From Aerococcus sanguinicola (GTDB taxonomy: Bacteria > Bacillota > Bacilli > Lactobacillales > Aerococcaceae): a stretch of DNA of 64,000 bases. The position numbers and the translations under genes were made by a program. The stretch covers positions 806,001 to 870,000 of the forward strand of contig NZ_VYWO01000001.1 of assembly GCF_008726925.1 (NCBI RefSeq), given 5' to 3'. Below the pieces are notes generated by a model that ran no database searches, was not told where the DNA came from, and was given only the letters and a program-made list of their open reading frames with translations. Positions 1-8,185 of the stretch are shown in pieces (the first letter of the stretch is position 1; the number at the start of each line of letters is the position of its first letter).

Positions 1-300
1 GTCCCCCTCTTTCTTCTCCTCTTCGATGGCGTGAGCCAGGCTGGCCTTCACATCCGCTAAGCGATAAGAAGTTGCTCGAATCTTGATATCTGTGAAGTAA
101 AGATACATCCAAATAATATCTTCATCCCTAAAACCAATATTTTGCGTAAAGTGAGCAATATTTTCATTTAAAATAAGATCAACAAAGACAAACTTAGCTG
201 ACTCTCCTAGCTGGTCAAAAATTCTAGACCGGTAGATCTGGGAATATTCGACTCCACTTGAAGCCCAACCAATTCCCAAATTAATATTATAAATTGTCAT
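1..300 (-). CDS. gtfA: Accessory Sec glycosyltransferase GtfA, N-terminal 100 residues (partial)
   Basis: The first 100 codons are present and the gene runs off the left edge. The protein begins MTIYNINLGIGWASSGVEY, which matches the very conserved start of streptococcal GtfA/Gtf1. That enzyme is the catalytic half of the GtfA-GtfB O-GlcNAc transferase, which starts glycosylation of serine-rich repeat adhesins in the cytosol. A GAGGAGG Shine-Dalgarno lies just before the ATG, and the gene starts 16 nt after the secA2 stop, so it belongs to the secY2-asp-secA2 transcript. The partner gtfB would be expected further left. The family call rests on the N-terminal signature only; catalytic residues lie outside the window. 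Confidence 0.9.
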   Translation of the reverse strand, partial: MTIYNINLGIGWASSGVEYSQIYRSRIFDQLGESAKFVFVDLILNENIAHFTQNIGFRDEDIIWMYLYFTDIKIRATSYRLADVKASLAHAIEEEKKEGD

Positions 301-316
301 AAGCTCCTCCTCTTTC

Positions 317-2689
317 CTAGGCAAATTGCACTAGCATTTTGCCGGTCTCTGATTGGACTAGCTCACTCAGTGACAGGTAACGCACAATCTCAAAATAAAT
401 CCGCTGACGCATTTCTTGATAGGACCAATAAGCTTCACGTTGGTATTCATAAATCGGGTTACGCTGTGCAGACCGCCGACTCATCACGACTTGCTTGAAT
501 TGCGTCAGATAGTCGACCTGTTCAATCCAAGTCGCATCAATCGCCTTCAATAGACACTTGCGGATAAAATCTTCAAAGAGTGCTTGGTCGTTGAAACGTC
601 TCTTTTTTGCTTGGTATTGACTATTGAATAATTTCATTAAATAATTTTGCAGCTGCTTATCCGACATCTGGCCAAGTGCTCCAAAGTCCGGACTAATATT
701 ATAGGAGAGATAGTCATAGATAAAGCGTTCAATTTGAAAGGCGCGACTTTGATCAGAAGTTAAGGTCCGAGTGAAGGCCTCAAAAACTTCTTGGGCAAGG
801 GATTCAAAGTCAATCGCTTTTAACCCTCCCCCTGCAAGCAAGGCATTGCGGTCACGGTAAATTAACTCACGCTGGATACGCATGTCTTCATCCATTTGTA
901 GGATTTGCTGACGGGAGCTTTCACTGCTGCTGTCACTTGCTTCTTGGGCTTGTTCAAAATATTTTTGATAGCGAAAATTCGACAATGCCTTGGCTTGAGG
1001 GGGCCTAGTATCCTCATCAGAATAATAGCGAATATGTTCAGGGCCCCATTTGTGAATCAATTCATCTTCTAAAGAAACAAAGAATTTACTCATACCAGGA
1101 TCCCCTTGACGGCCTGCACGGCCTCGTAATTGAAGGTCGATACGCTCACTTGTCATATGCTCTGTTCCAATCACAGCTAGGCCTCCCAATTCAGCGACTC
1201 CTGATCCGAGCTTAATATCGGTTCCTCGCCCTGCCATAGCGGTAGCCACTGTGACTGCCCCCATTTGGCCCGCTTCTTTGACCATTTCAGCTTCTTTGAC
1301 AGCGTTGTAGGCGTTCAATACATTATGTGGAATGCCTTCTTTCAGTAGAATAGCTGAATATAAGGCGGATAATTGAACGGAGCCAGTGGCAATTAACAGG
1401 GGCTGTCCGGTCGCATGGCGCTCTTTAATATATTGGATAGCCGCATAAACCTTATCAGGGAAGCTGCGGTAAATAGAATCCGGTAAGTCTTTACGAATAA
1501 CTGGCTTATGGGTAGGAATCGCGATAACTTCCATCTGATAAGTCTCTATGAACTCATCTTCTGCTGGCTTACCGGTCCCTGTCATTCCCGCCATTTTATC
1601 AAACAATTTAAATAAATTCTGATAGGTAATAGAGGCCATGGACCGATTATCCGCGGTTAATGAGACATGCTCCTTGGCTTCAAGAGCCTGATGTTGCCCC
1701 GCTTGAAGACGGGTTCCTTTAAGCAAACGCCCATCTGTTGAATCGAGTAGGACGAGCTCATCATCTTGAACAACATAATCTTTCTCATTCTCGAAGAGGC
1801 AGTGAGCCCTTAAGGCTAAGCTCACCTGGCGAACAAGTTCACGATTATCTTTATGGTAGAACTTCTCTAAGCGGAAATATTCTTCGGCTAACTTGATTCC
1901 TTTTTGAGTTAACCAGACCCCATCCTTTTCATCAGTAACATAATAATCTTGTTCCTCTTCCAGACTGACGACAAAATCATCTGCTAAGGCATAGAGATTT
2001 GATTGAACCCTAGGCGAGCCTGCAATGACTAGAGGACTTGTCGCACTATCCAACAAAACTGCATCTACTTCATCAATAATGACATAATAGAAGTCGCGTA
2101 AATACTGCTGGTCGCGAGAATCCGCTAGATTTTCAATCAGATAGTCGAAGCCCAAGCTAGAATGGGTGGTATAGACAATATCTGCTGCATAGATGGCCTT
2201 CTTATCTTCAGCTTCGAGATCATCCGCATCTTCAGGAGCCCCCATGGCAATTGACAAGCCCATGAAACGATAAAGTGGGCCCATTTCTTCAGCATCCCGG
2301 CAGCTCAAATAGTCATTCACGGTCACCAGGATAACCCCACGACCTGTCAGAGCGTTCAGGTAGATAGGTAGGGTTGCTGTTAGGGTTTTCCCTTCCCCTG
2401 TCTTCATTTCAGCAATATGCCCCTCATGGAGGACAATCCCCCCGAGTACTTGGACATCGTAAGGGTACATCCCGAGGACACGCTTAGCCGCTTCGCGAAC
2501 CGCCGCAAAAGCTTCCGGTAAGAGTTCATCTAGGCTCTCTCCCTCTTGGTAGCGCGCCTTGAACTCATCAGTCTTATGACGCAATTGACCATCTGTTAGT
2601 CTTGCCATCCCATTAGCTTCCTGATTAACTTTTTTTAGTATTTTGCGAAGTCGGCGCAGGCGGCCCTTATCTAAATCAAATTTTGGCAT
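317..2689 (-). CDS. secA2: Accessory Sec system translocase ATPase SecA2
   Basis: SecA2 is the ATPase motor that drives the glycosylated SRR adhesin through the SecY2 channel. The protein has the SecA layout: Walker A (GEGKT) near residue 98, a DEVD Walker B near 210, a preprotein-crosslinking region, a second motor domain with the TAMAGRGTDI and LRGRAGRQGD motifs, and a helical C-terminus. At about 790 residues it is shorter than housekeeping SecA and lacks the C-terminal zinc-binding tail, as expected for SecA2. An upstream in-frame ATG at 2704 has no ribosome site. The ATG at 2689 follows GAGGGGG at good spacing, so I chose it; it overlaps the end of asp3 by 14 nt, which suggests translational coupling. 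No second secA is in the window. Confidence 0.95.
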   Translation of the reverse strand: MPKFDLDKGRLRRLRKILKKVNQEANGMARLTDGQLRHKTDEFKARYQEGESLDELLPEAFAAVREAAKRVLGMYPYDVQVLGGIVLHEGHIAEMKTGEGKTLTATLPIYLNALTGRGVILVTVNDYLSCRDAEEMGPLYRFMGLSIAMGAPEDADDLEAEDKKAIYAADIVYTTHSSLGFDYLIENLADSRDQQYLRDFYYVIIDEVDAVLLDSATSPLVIAGSPRVQSNLYALADDFVVSLEEEQDYYVTDEKDGVWLTQKGIKLAEEYFRLEKFYHKDNRELVRQVSLALRAHCLFENEKDYVVQDDELVLLDSTDGRLLKGTRLQAGQHQALEAKEHVSLTADNRSMASITYQNLFKLFDKMAGMTGTGKPAEDEFIETYQMEVIAIPTHKPVIRKDLPDSIYRSFPDKVYAAIQYIKERHATGQPLLIATGSVQLSALYSAILLKEGIPHNVLNAYNAVKEAEMVKEAGQMGAVTVATAMAGRGTDIKLGSGVAELGGLAVIGTEHMTSERIDLQLRGRAGRQGDPGMSKFFVSLEDELIHKWGPEHIRYYSDEDTRPPQAKALSNFRYQKYFEQAQEASDSSSESSRQQILQMDEDMRIQRELIYRDRNALLAGGGLKAIDFESLAQEVFEAFTRTLTSDQSRAFQIERFIYDYLSYNISPDFGALGQMSDKQLQNYLMKLFNSQYQAKKRRFNDQALFEDFIRKCLLKAIDATWIEQVDYLTQFKQVVMSRRSAQRNPIYEYQREAYWSYQEMRQRIYFEIVRYLSLSELVQSETGKMLVQFA

Positions 2690-3641
2690 CGAATTCCCCC
2701 TCATGGCCCAAATGCTTTAATTGGGGTTTATAATCTTGCAAGAAGGCAGAGACGCTCTCTGTCGATTGAAGTTGTCCTGGTGCATAAATCCTTACCCCAT
2801 CCCTGTGCAACAAGTCCTTATAATTGGCCAGGGCTCCCTTTAATGTTTGATCTAGGCCTAAACTGGCGTGGAGGCTAAGATAGTCAGCCTCCGTCAATAA
2901 ATCTTCTGTAATCAAAGTTGGACAGCTTAACCGTTCGCCATGATATAGGGCGGCTATGTTACTAATAGGGCCATAACCCACTAAAGTCAACTGATCTTGT
3001 TTCCTATAGGCTTGGTCAACAAGCTCTCGCGCTTCTTCTCTTAAATAAAGCTGACCCTTGCTCAGCCTAGAAGTGATATAGCTATAAGGCGTATGACTTC
3101 CCCTTAATGACGCAATCTGTGGACCGTTACCCAGTTCATCAAAGATTAAGTACTTAGTCTTTGTTCCAACATGTAGAGCATAAGCTTGCTCAAAATCTCC
3201 TGCCCGCTTCTCTTCATAGGCTCGTAGGATAATTTGTCGAAAGTCAACAGCACGACAGCCGCCGTTCTGCATCGTGATAGCATAGGCATTATAATTTTCT
3301 GGTACCTTGAAGTAATCACCTCGCTTGCGCAAGTAGCTTTCTTCAATCAAGCTTCCATAATAATCATAGAAGGATACCTTAAAGAAAACCCTGGCTTGAG
3401 GAGAACTTTGACCTAAGAAAAACAGCTGGTAAGCTGCCCCCCGTCTTAGCAGGGGAAGCTTGGCACTTTCCTTAGTCATCTGGAAAAAGCTTCGAGAGGA
3501 CCATGATGTTATCTGCTTTCCTGAGGGCATGAGGGCATTTTCAAAATAAACTTCATCTGGACTCTGCCAAATGATTTGCGACCCATAAGCAAAATCGCCA
3601 GCGTTAGCTTGGCCCCATCTAATTGATCGTCCGACTTGCAT
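2676..3641 (-). CDS. asp3: Accessory Sec system protein Asp3
   Basis: Asp3 forms a cytosolic complex with Asp1 and Asp2 that is needed for export and modification of SRR adhesins. The first ~150 residues look like the Asp3 core: a beta-rich, carbohydrate-binding-like fold with the GSQIIWQSPDEVYFEN start and a region around VFFKVSFYDYYG. A further ~170 residues follow, including YLIFDELGNGPQIASLRG and LTLVGYGPISNIAALYH. Some Asp3 proteins are much shorter, so this is a long form. The gene overlaps asp2 by 23 nt upstream and secA2 downstream. Identification rests on the N-terminal half and on position in the asp1-asp2-asp3-secA2 order. Confidence 0.85.
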   Translation of the reverse strand: MQVGRSIRWGQANAGDFAYGSQIIWQSPDEVYFENALMPSGKQITSWSSRSFFQMTKESAKLPLLRRGAAYQLFFLGQSSPQARVFFKVSFYDYYGSLIEESYLRKRGDYFKVPENYNAYAITMQNGGCRAVDFRQIILRAYEEKRAGDFEQAYALHVGTKTKYLIFDELGNGPQIASLRGSHTPYSYITSRLSKGQLYLREEARELVDQAYRKQDQLTLVGYGPISNIAALYHGERLSCPTLITEDLLTEADYLSLHASLGLDQTLKGALANYKDLLHRDGVRIYAPGQLQSTESVSAFLQDYKPQLKHLGHEGEFDAKI

Positions 3642-5172
3642 TCAAGACCTCCTCACCTTCTGCTTCTGTCAGTAAACGCCGGTATTGGTTGATAAACCAG
3701 TTGGTAATACCAGGTGTGTTGTCATTATGACGACCAAGGAAACTCTTACTTATCACCTTAGCCGACTTTCCTCTCAAAACTTCCAAGAGCCTATAGTAAG
3801 CGGTATCATCGTAATCATCATTCTTCATATAAGATACTGCGAAGGTCGTCCCACGATAAGCTCCCTCTGCCATGCGGTTCAAGATACGCTGATCCATAAA
3901 CTCTAAAACTTCTTCCTGGTCGCCATGATCAAAACGTCGCACGAGATCCAGAGAAGTCTGAAATTCATCGGGCCGGACGAGGCGTTGCTTTCTAGCCATG
4001 TTTCCTAACGATAACAAGGGTTTACCTATCACCACGGCATAAGGGTTAAAGAAACTGCTGTAATAGCATGCGCCTGTCGTGCCCATGGATAAGCCTGAGA
4101 AAATAATTTGACTGTCATCAAAGCCAAGTTGATCAAGACAGGAGTTAATCTTCGCTAAGAGCCGACTTTCCAATTCTTGACTCACTTGGTAGAAGGCTCC
4201 CCCTTCTGACCTAGGATCCCCTACTAATATAAAGGGATGTTCAAGCCCCTTCATCATCCAGAATCCTTCAAAACCTTCTGCTGTCCGATAACCCGAAAAA
4301 TAAACATTGAGCGGGGGCTTAAGGTTACCTGGATGAAAGTAGAAGATCAGTTCTTCTCGGCGATTATCTCTTAAGACTTGGCCTCCTGGGATAAAGCAAC
4401 CAAATTCCTTACGGGAGTGTCGAATATGAAGATCACTTAAACGGATCTTCCCCTTTCCCTTGACCTCTAAACAGCATGTGGCATAAGCATCTTCGCTTGG
4501 ATCTAAAGTAATCGTTTCTTTAAGATCTTCCTCGGTATATACTGCTACTTGGACTAGCTCATTGATAGATCCCAAGCGGGTATAATAAACCCGTAAGCGA
4601 ATATCAAGTGAATCATCAGCTTGATATTCCAACCATAGATCGATATAACGGTCACGACTAACAACCAAGTTTCTCTGCCAATAGAGGAAGGGCGTCCATT
4701 CACTTTCATCAATAGCTTCAACTTGATAGCTATTATGTCCTTCCATCCGACAACGCCCTTTAAAACTGTCTTGGAACTGGATCAGCGTAATATTCATCCG
4801 CTCTCCATAATTGCCATCAAAATAAAGTTTAGTCATTTCGACGACAAAGTAAGCAGGATCCATTATTTGAACAAACTTTGCAAGTTTATAATCAAACCAA
4901 GCCTTAAAACTAGTTTGCTTATAGTAATCCATATAGCGACTATCAATGAAGACACTGTAAGCTTCCATATAAGGCAAGAGATCTGTTGCCCATAACGGAG
5001 GCACTTCTCCAGTAATTAACACCAATGAAAAGGGTCTCGGCTCCGTATCCAAACCCAGTTCTTCTAAAGTAAGAGAAGGATTCGATGGCTCTATAAACGT
5101 CCAATCCACTTCACAAAGAAATTCAACCCCCTGCGACCAGTCACTTGTTCCTATCTGCAATACTCTTGTCAC
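3619..5172 (-). CDS. asp2: Accessory Sec system protein Asp2 (SRR-glycan acetyltransferase)
   Basis: Asp2 is both an export factor and an O-acetyltransferase acting on GlcNAc of the SRR protein. The C-terminal half is an alpha/beta-hydrolase domain. The nucleophile motif GLSMG places Ser at residue 362. Asp452 and His482 (in GRHND) fall at the positions I recall for the S. gordonii Asp2 triad, Ser362/Glu452/His482, with Asp replacing Glu here. The first ~280 residues form the accessory beta-rich region seen in the family. Length (517) is typical. The start overlaps the asp1 end by 32 nt. Family and role are known; the Asp-for-Glu reading depends on my residue count and should be aligned. Confidence 0.93.
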   Translation of the reverse strand: MTRVLQIGTSDWSQGVEFLCEVDWTFIEPSNPSLTLEELGLDTEPRPFSLVLITGEVPPLWATDLLPYMEAYSVFIDSRYMDYYKQTSFKAWFDYKLAKFVQIMDPAYFVVEMTKLYFDGNYGERMNITLIQFQDSFKGRCRMEGHNSYQVEAIDESEWTPFLYWQRNLVVSRDRYIDLWLEYQADDSLDIRLRVYYTRLGSINELVQVAVYTEEDLKETITLDPSEDAYATCCLEVKGKGKIRLSDLHIRHSRKEFGCFIPGGQVLRDNRREELIFYFHPGNLKPPLNVYFSGYRTAEGFEGFWMMKGLEHPFILVGDPRSEGGAFYQVSQELESRLLAKINSCLDQLGFDDSQIIFSGLSMGTTGACYYSSFFNPYAVVIGKPLLSLGNMARKQRLVRPDEFQTSLDLVRRFDHGDQEEVLEFMDQRILNRMAEGAYRGTTFAVSYMKNDDYDDTAYYRLLEVLRGKSAKVISKSFLGRHNDNTPGITNWFINQYRRLLTEAEGEEVLNASRTIN

Positions 5173-6679
5173 TTGTCTTCTCCCCTAAATAAGCTTGCCA
5201 TGCTTCTACAATTTCATTTCCATGATAACGATTAATCTTATCAACCGCATAAACTAAGGCCTCATTCCAATGTTTCAGGCCTTGAAGATAATAATCAATG
5301 CCTTCACTCAGTTGGTCCCTATTCTTTGCAATCCAGCCATTCTTCTTATGATCAACATAGGCAGTCGTTACCTGGTTAATTTGCGGAATTCCAGCACTGA
5401 TAGCTGCAATCTGCGTATACAGGTTGGGCGTCTTAGCCAGATCAATCACCAAACGAGTCGTCTGAAACTCTTGAATCAAATCCTTATCCGTCTGCAGGTT
5501 TCGCAATTGAAAAGCGGGAAGCTGCTCATCATCTGGTAACTTATCTTCAAAGTCTTCCACCTCTTGCTGGACGGGGTGGATTTTCTCTTCAAAAGTCTGC
5601 ACGATGTCTTTAAGGACGCCTTCCCTTTCATAGGATAAACGAAAACCTGCTAAAATCACCTCTATACGCCGGTCTGCCTTTATTTTTTTTAGCATTAATT
5701 CCAAAAATTCCTGCACCTGGCTATCGGTCACACCATCAAGCTGGTAGAAGACACGTAGAGCCTTAACCCGTTGACTCAAACCTAACTGCAAACGCGTATC
5801 GAAGGGCGTCAAGTTTAATATGTTCTCTGCCTGCTTACTGTCGCTATCCCTTAATATACCCTGGCTTGCTTCACTATCAACAATAACTAGGTCTGCTTGA
5901 TCAAGCAGGTTAGATTTTTTATCCAGTGGCCGCCTAGAAAATATGGAATAAACTTTCTTTCCTTTGGGCCCAGCAGCCAATAATAAGTCATCATGCTGCT
6001 TGTCATTAGCGATGACGAGCACATCCTTCTGGCTTAAGTGATCACTAAAGTAATCGGTCACTTGAGCTCTAATGAAATGCGTCATTGTATCAAAGACTCG
6101 AGGAAATCTATCTGACCAAGAAGTAACTTGGCCTGTCTGGTAATCATGGCTCAAAATTCTTTGTCCCGATGAATTAAAGAAGTCATGCCGCACTAAATGC
6201 TCCTTTGCATTGTAGTAATAGGCACTCGATAGGTAACCACGATCGTCAAAGACTAGATTTTTTTCTTTACATCTATCCTTATAGAAGACGACATCATGGA
6301 TCCAGCCTTCAGAAGAATAATTGATATCTGCATAGTGCTCTCCCTCCAGATAGGCCAACATTGCAAAAGGTGTCGGCACGAATTGAATGCGTCCAGGCCA
6401 GACCAAGTCCTCCAACAATAGAGCCTGACTTGGTGCATCCTCAAAACCTTGTACAGCATCAAAGACTGACCAATAGGGAATTCGATCTAAGACTTGGTCG
6501 TGGAGGCGATTCCTCAGATGAGGCATATAATTTAAGAGAAGAAGTTCGATAGTTTCTCCTGCTTCATGAAAGATTCGCATCTGATTAATCGTGTCATCAA
6601 AGAACAATTGGTCATAAGATAGATGACTTTCATCCCAGGATTGATCGCCTAAATACCAAGACGGTACAAAATAATACAT
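5141..6679 (-). CDS. asp1: Accessory Sec system protein Asp1
   Basis: The start MYYFVPSWYLGDQSW is the conserved Asp1 N-terminus. Asp1 has a GT-B glycosyltransferase-like fold without the catalytic site, binds SecA2 and the SRR substrate, and is required for export. The 512-residue length is normal. The C-terminal third (LQTDKDLIQEFQTTRLVIDLAKTP and AAISAGIPQIN, read as separate segments) has the nucleotide-sugar-binding-domain look of GT-B proteins. The gene lies 16 nt after secY2 and overlaps asp2, in the same order as in streptococcal GspB and Fap1 loci. Confidence 0.92.
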   Translation of the reverse strand: MYYFVPSWYLGDQSWDESHLSYDQLFFDDTINQMRIFHEAGETIELLLLNYMPHLRNRLHDQVLDRIPYWSVFDAVQGFEDAPSQALLLEDLVWPGRIQFVPTPFAMLAYLEGEHYADINYSSEGWIHDVVFYKDRCKEKNLVFDDRGYLSSAYYYNAKEHLVRHDFFNSSGQRILSHDYQTGQVTSWSDRFPRVFDTMTHFIRAQVTDYFSDHLSQKDVLVIANDKQHDDLLLAAGPKGKKVYSIFSRRPLDKKSNLLDQADLVIVDSEASQGILRDSDSKQAENILNLTPFDTRLQLGLSQRVKALRVFYQLDGVTDSQVQEFLELMLKKIKADRRIEVILAGFRLSYEREGVLKDIVQTFEEKIHPVQQEVEDFEDKLPDDEQLPAFQLRNLQTDKDLIQEFQTTRLVIDLAKTPNLYTQIAAISAGIPQINQVTTAYVDHKKNGWIAKNRDQLSEGIDYYLQGLKHWNEALVYAVDKINRYHGNEIVEAWQAYLGEKTSDKSIADRNK

Positions 6680-6695
6680 CCAAGTCCTCCTTTAC

Positions 6696-7952
6696 TTATT
6701 CAAAGATACCCTTATATTTACCTCGGATATGTAAGGCCTTAAGTTCCTCAAGAATCCCTAAACTCAGTGAGAATAAAATTAAAATACTTGAAGCAGACCG
6801 CAATGTGCGAGCATGTTCAGGAAAGATAACACCTAAAACAGTGGGTAAGCCAACGACAAAGAGCATGTAGCCTGTTCCGATACAAGCCATATAGAAGATA
6901 ACCCGACGCAGATAACCCTCCGTTGCCTTGCCGGGATTGACTCCGCTAATATAATCTCCTGATTTTTGTAGATTCTCCGCTAATTCTTCAGGATCGACAT
7001 TCACAAAGGCAAAACCTAAACTTAGAAAGATAACAATTGCTAGGTAAATACCTGCCCCTAAAGGCTGGGTCATTCCTAGATTAGCCATAAGTGCCTCTGC
7101 CCAACTAGCTTCCGGATTGAAATGAAGAATTAATTGTAGGATATAACGCGGCAAGGCTGTGATTGTCATGGCATACATAATTGCCATCCCCCCACTCGGA
7201 TTCGCTTTAATCGGAAGGTAAGACTTTTCAGCAAAATCGTTATTGATCATAACCCGATTTAAAGGAATGCGCCGTTCTCCCTTCTCCATTAAGATGGTCG
7301 TTAAAGCAGTAAAAGCAGCAAAGAGAGCGGAAAAAGCAAAGAGATAGATTTCCTCTTGATTGGCAATTCCAGTGATATACGTTTGCATCGCAGAAAAATT
7401 GCGCGGAATCCGCATGAGCATATTAGCTAAGATAATCACCGTCGGCCCCCCAATACCAAATTCAGTATTCTTATTGCCTAGCCAAATCAGATAAAAACTT
7501 CCGGCCAGTAAGAAAATGACAAGTATTGCTTGCATCAGGCCATCAGCTAAGGCAATTTCCTGATTTAAGGGATAGGCCATCACCAAGCTTAAAGCCTGAA
7601 TACTGCCAATAACCAAGGTTAGAAGGTTACGATAGATCGTCTCTTTTTTTATGGGAACTTTAAGCTTTTTATACCACTTAGACATGGCCACAAAGCGCCA
7701 AATAATCATGGTTGACATATAAGGGCCAATCCCCAAAGTAAAGAGGGAGGCTCTCTCCAAGTCACCCCCAGTCACACTCAAGGCAACTGACAGAAAATCA
7801 TCTGCCTGGTAGTGGTCACTCAAAGTCTGAAAGTCAACGAGTGGTAAAGGAAGCGTCTTTCCAATTACGAGAATAATTAAAATAAGTGCTGTGAATAATA
7901 TTTTTTGTTGTAATAATGATAAATTGAAAAATCGCCGTAAACTTATAGACAC
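6696..7952 (-). CDS. secY2: Accessory Sec system translocon channel SecY2
   Basis: This is the membrane channel dedicated to SRR glycoprotein export. The protein has about ten membrane segments in the SecY pattern, including the conserved LTGGDLERASLFTLGIGPYM stretch and the cytosolic loop with RRIPLNRV that contacts SecA2. It is only distantly related to the housekeeping SecY at 48,486-49,784. The longest ATG frame would start at 8012, but that codon lies inside a terminator hairpin. I prefer GTG at 7952, which follows GAAAGGA at about 11 nt and gives 418 residues with a short basic N-terminus before the first membrane helix. It heads the secY2-asp1-2-3-secA2-gtfA operon. Confidence 0.92.
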   Translation of the reverse strand: MSISLRRFFNLSLLQQKILFTALILIILVIGKTLPLPLVDFQTLSDHYQADDFLSVALSVTGGDLERASLFTLGIGPYMSTMIIWRFVAMSKWYKKLKVPIKKETIYRNLLTLVIGSIQALSLVMAYPLNQEIALADGLMQAILVIFLLAGSFYLIWLGNKNTEFGIGGPTVIILANMLMRIPRNFSAMQTYITGIANQEEIYLFAFSALFAAFTALTTILMEKGERRIPLNRVMINNDFAEKSYLPIKANPSGGMAIMYAMTITALPRYILQLILHFNPEASWAEALMANLGMTQPLGAGIYLAIVIFLSLGFAFVNVDPEELAENLQKSGDYISGVNPGKATEGYLRRVIFYMACIGTGYMLFVVGLPTVLGVIFPEHARTLRSASSILILFSLSLGILEELKALHIRGKYKGIFE

Positions 7953-7978
7953 AAGTTTGATAATCCTTTCTTCTTTAT

Positions 7979-8016
7979 AAAAAATAAAAGGGTTGGGAGC
8001 CAAAGCTCCCAAGCCC
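7979..8016 (-). terminator. Intrinsic terminator between the SRR gene and secY2
   Basis: On the minus strand a GC-rich hairpin (GGGCTTGGGAGC, loop TTTG, GCTCCCAACCC, with one bulged base) is followed by a T-rich tract. It lies after the SRR gene and ends about 10 nt before the secY2 ribosome site. It probably limits read-through from the adhesin gene into the export operon. Confidence 0.8.
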
Positions 8017-8185
8017 TATTATCTTAAACGCAATACTATACTGTAACACATTAATCTGAGTTCACTCATAGTTTCGTGTTAATTACAGGACAGTTTCTAT
8101 CCAATTAGATTAGGAAGGAGAAAGTCCTTCTCAGCTCTTAGCTTAGCAATTCCTTACTAACTATTGCAAGGAATTACTATGCTTT

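Noticed and set aside
7953..8012. N-terminal 20 codons of the longest secY2 frame (MGALAPNPF...)
   Set aside because: They lie in an intrinsic terminator and have no ribosome site; GTG 7952 is better supported.
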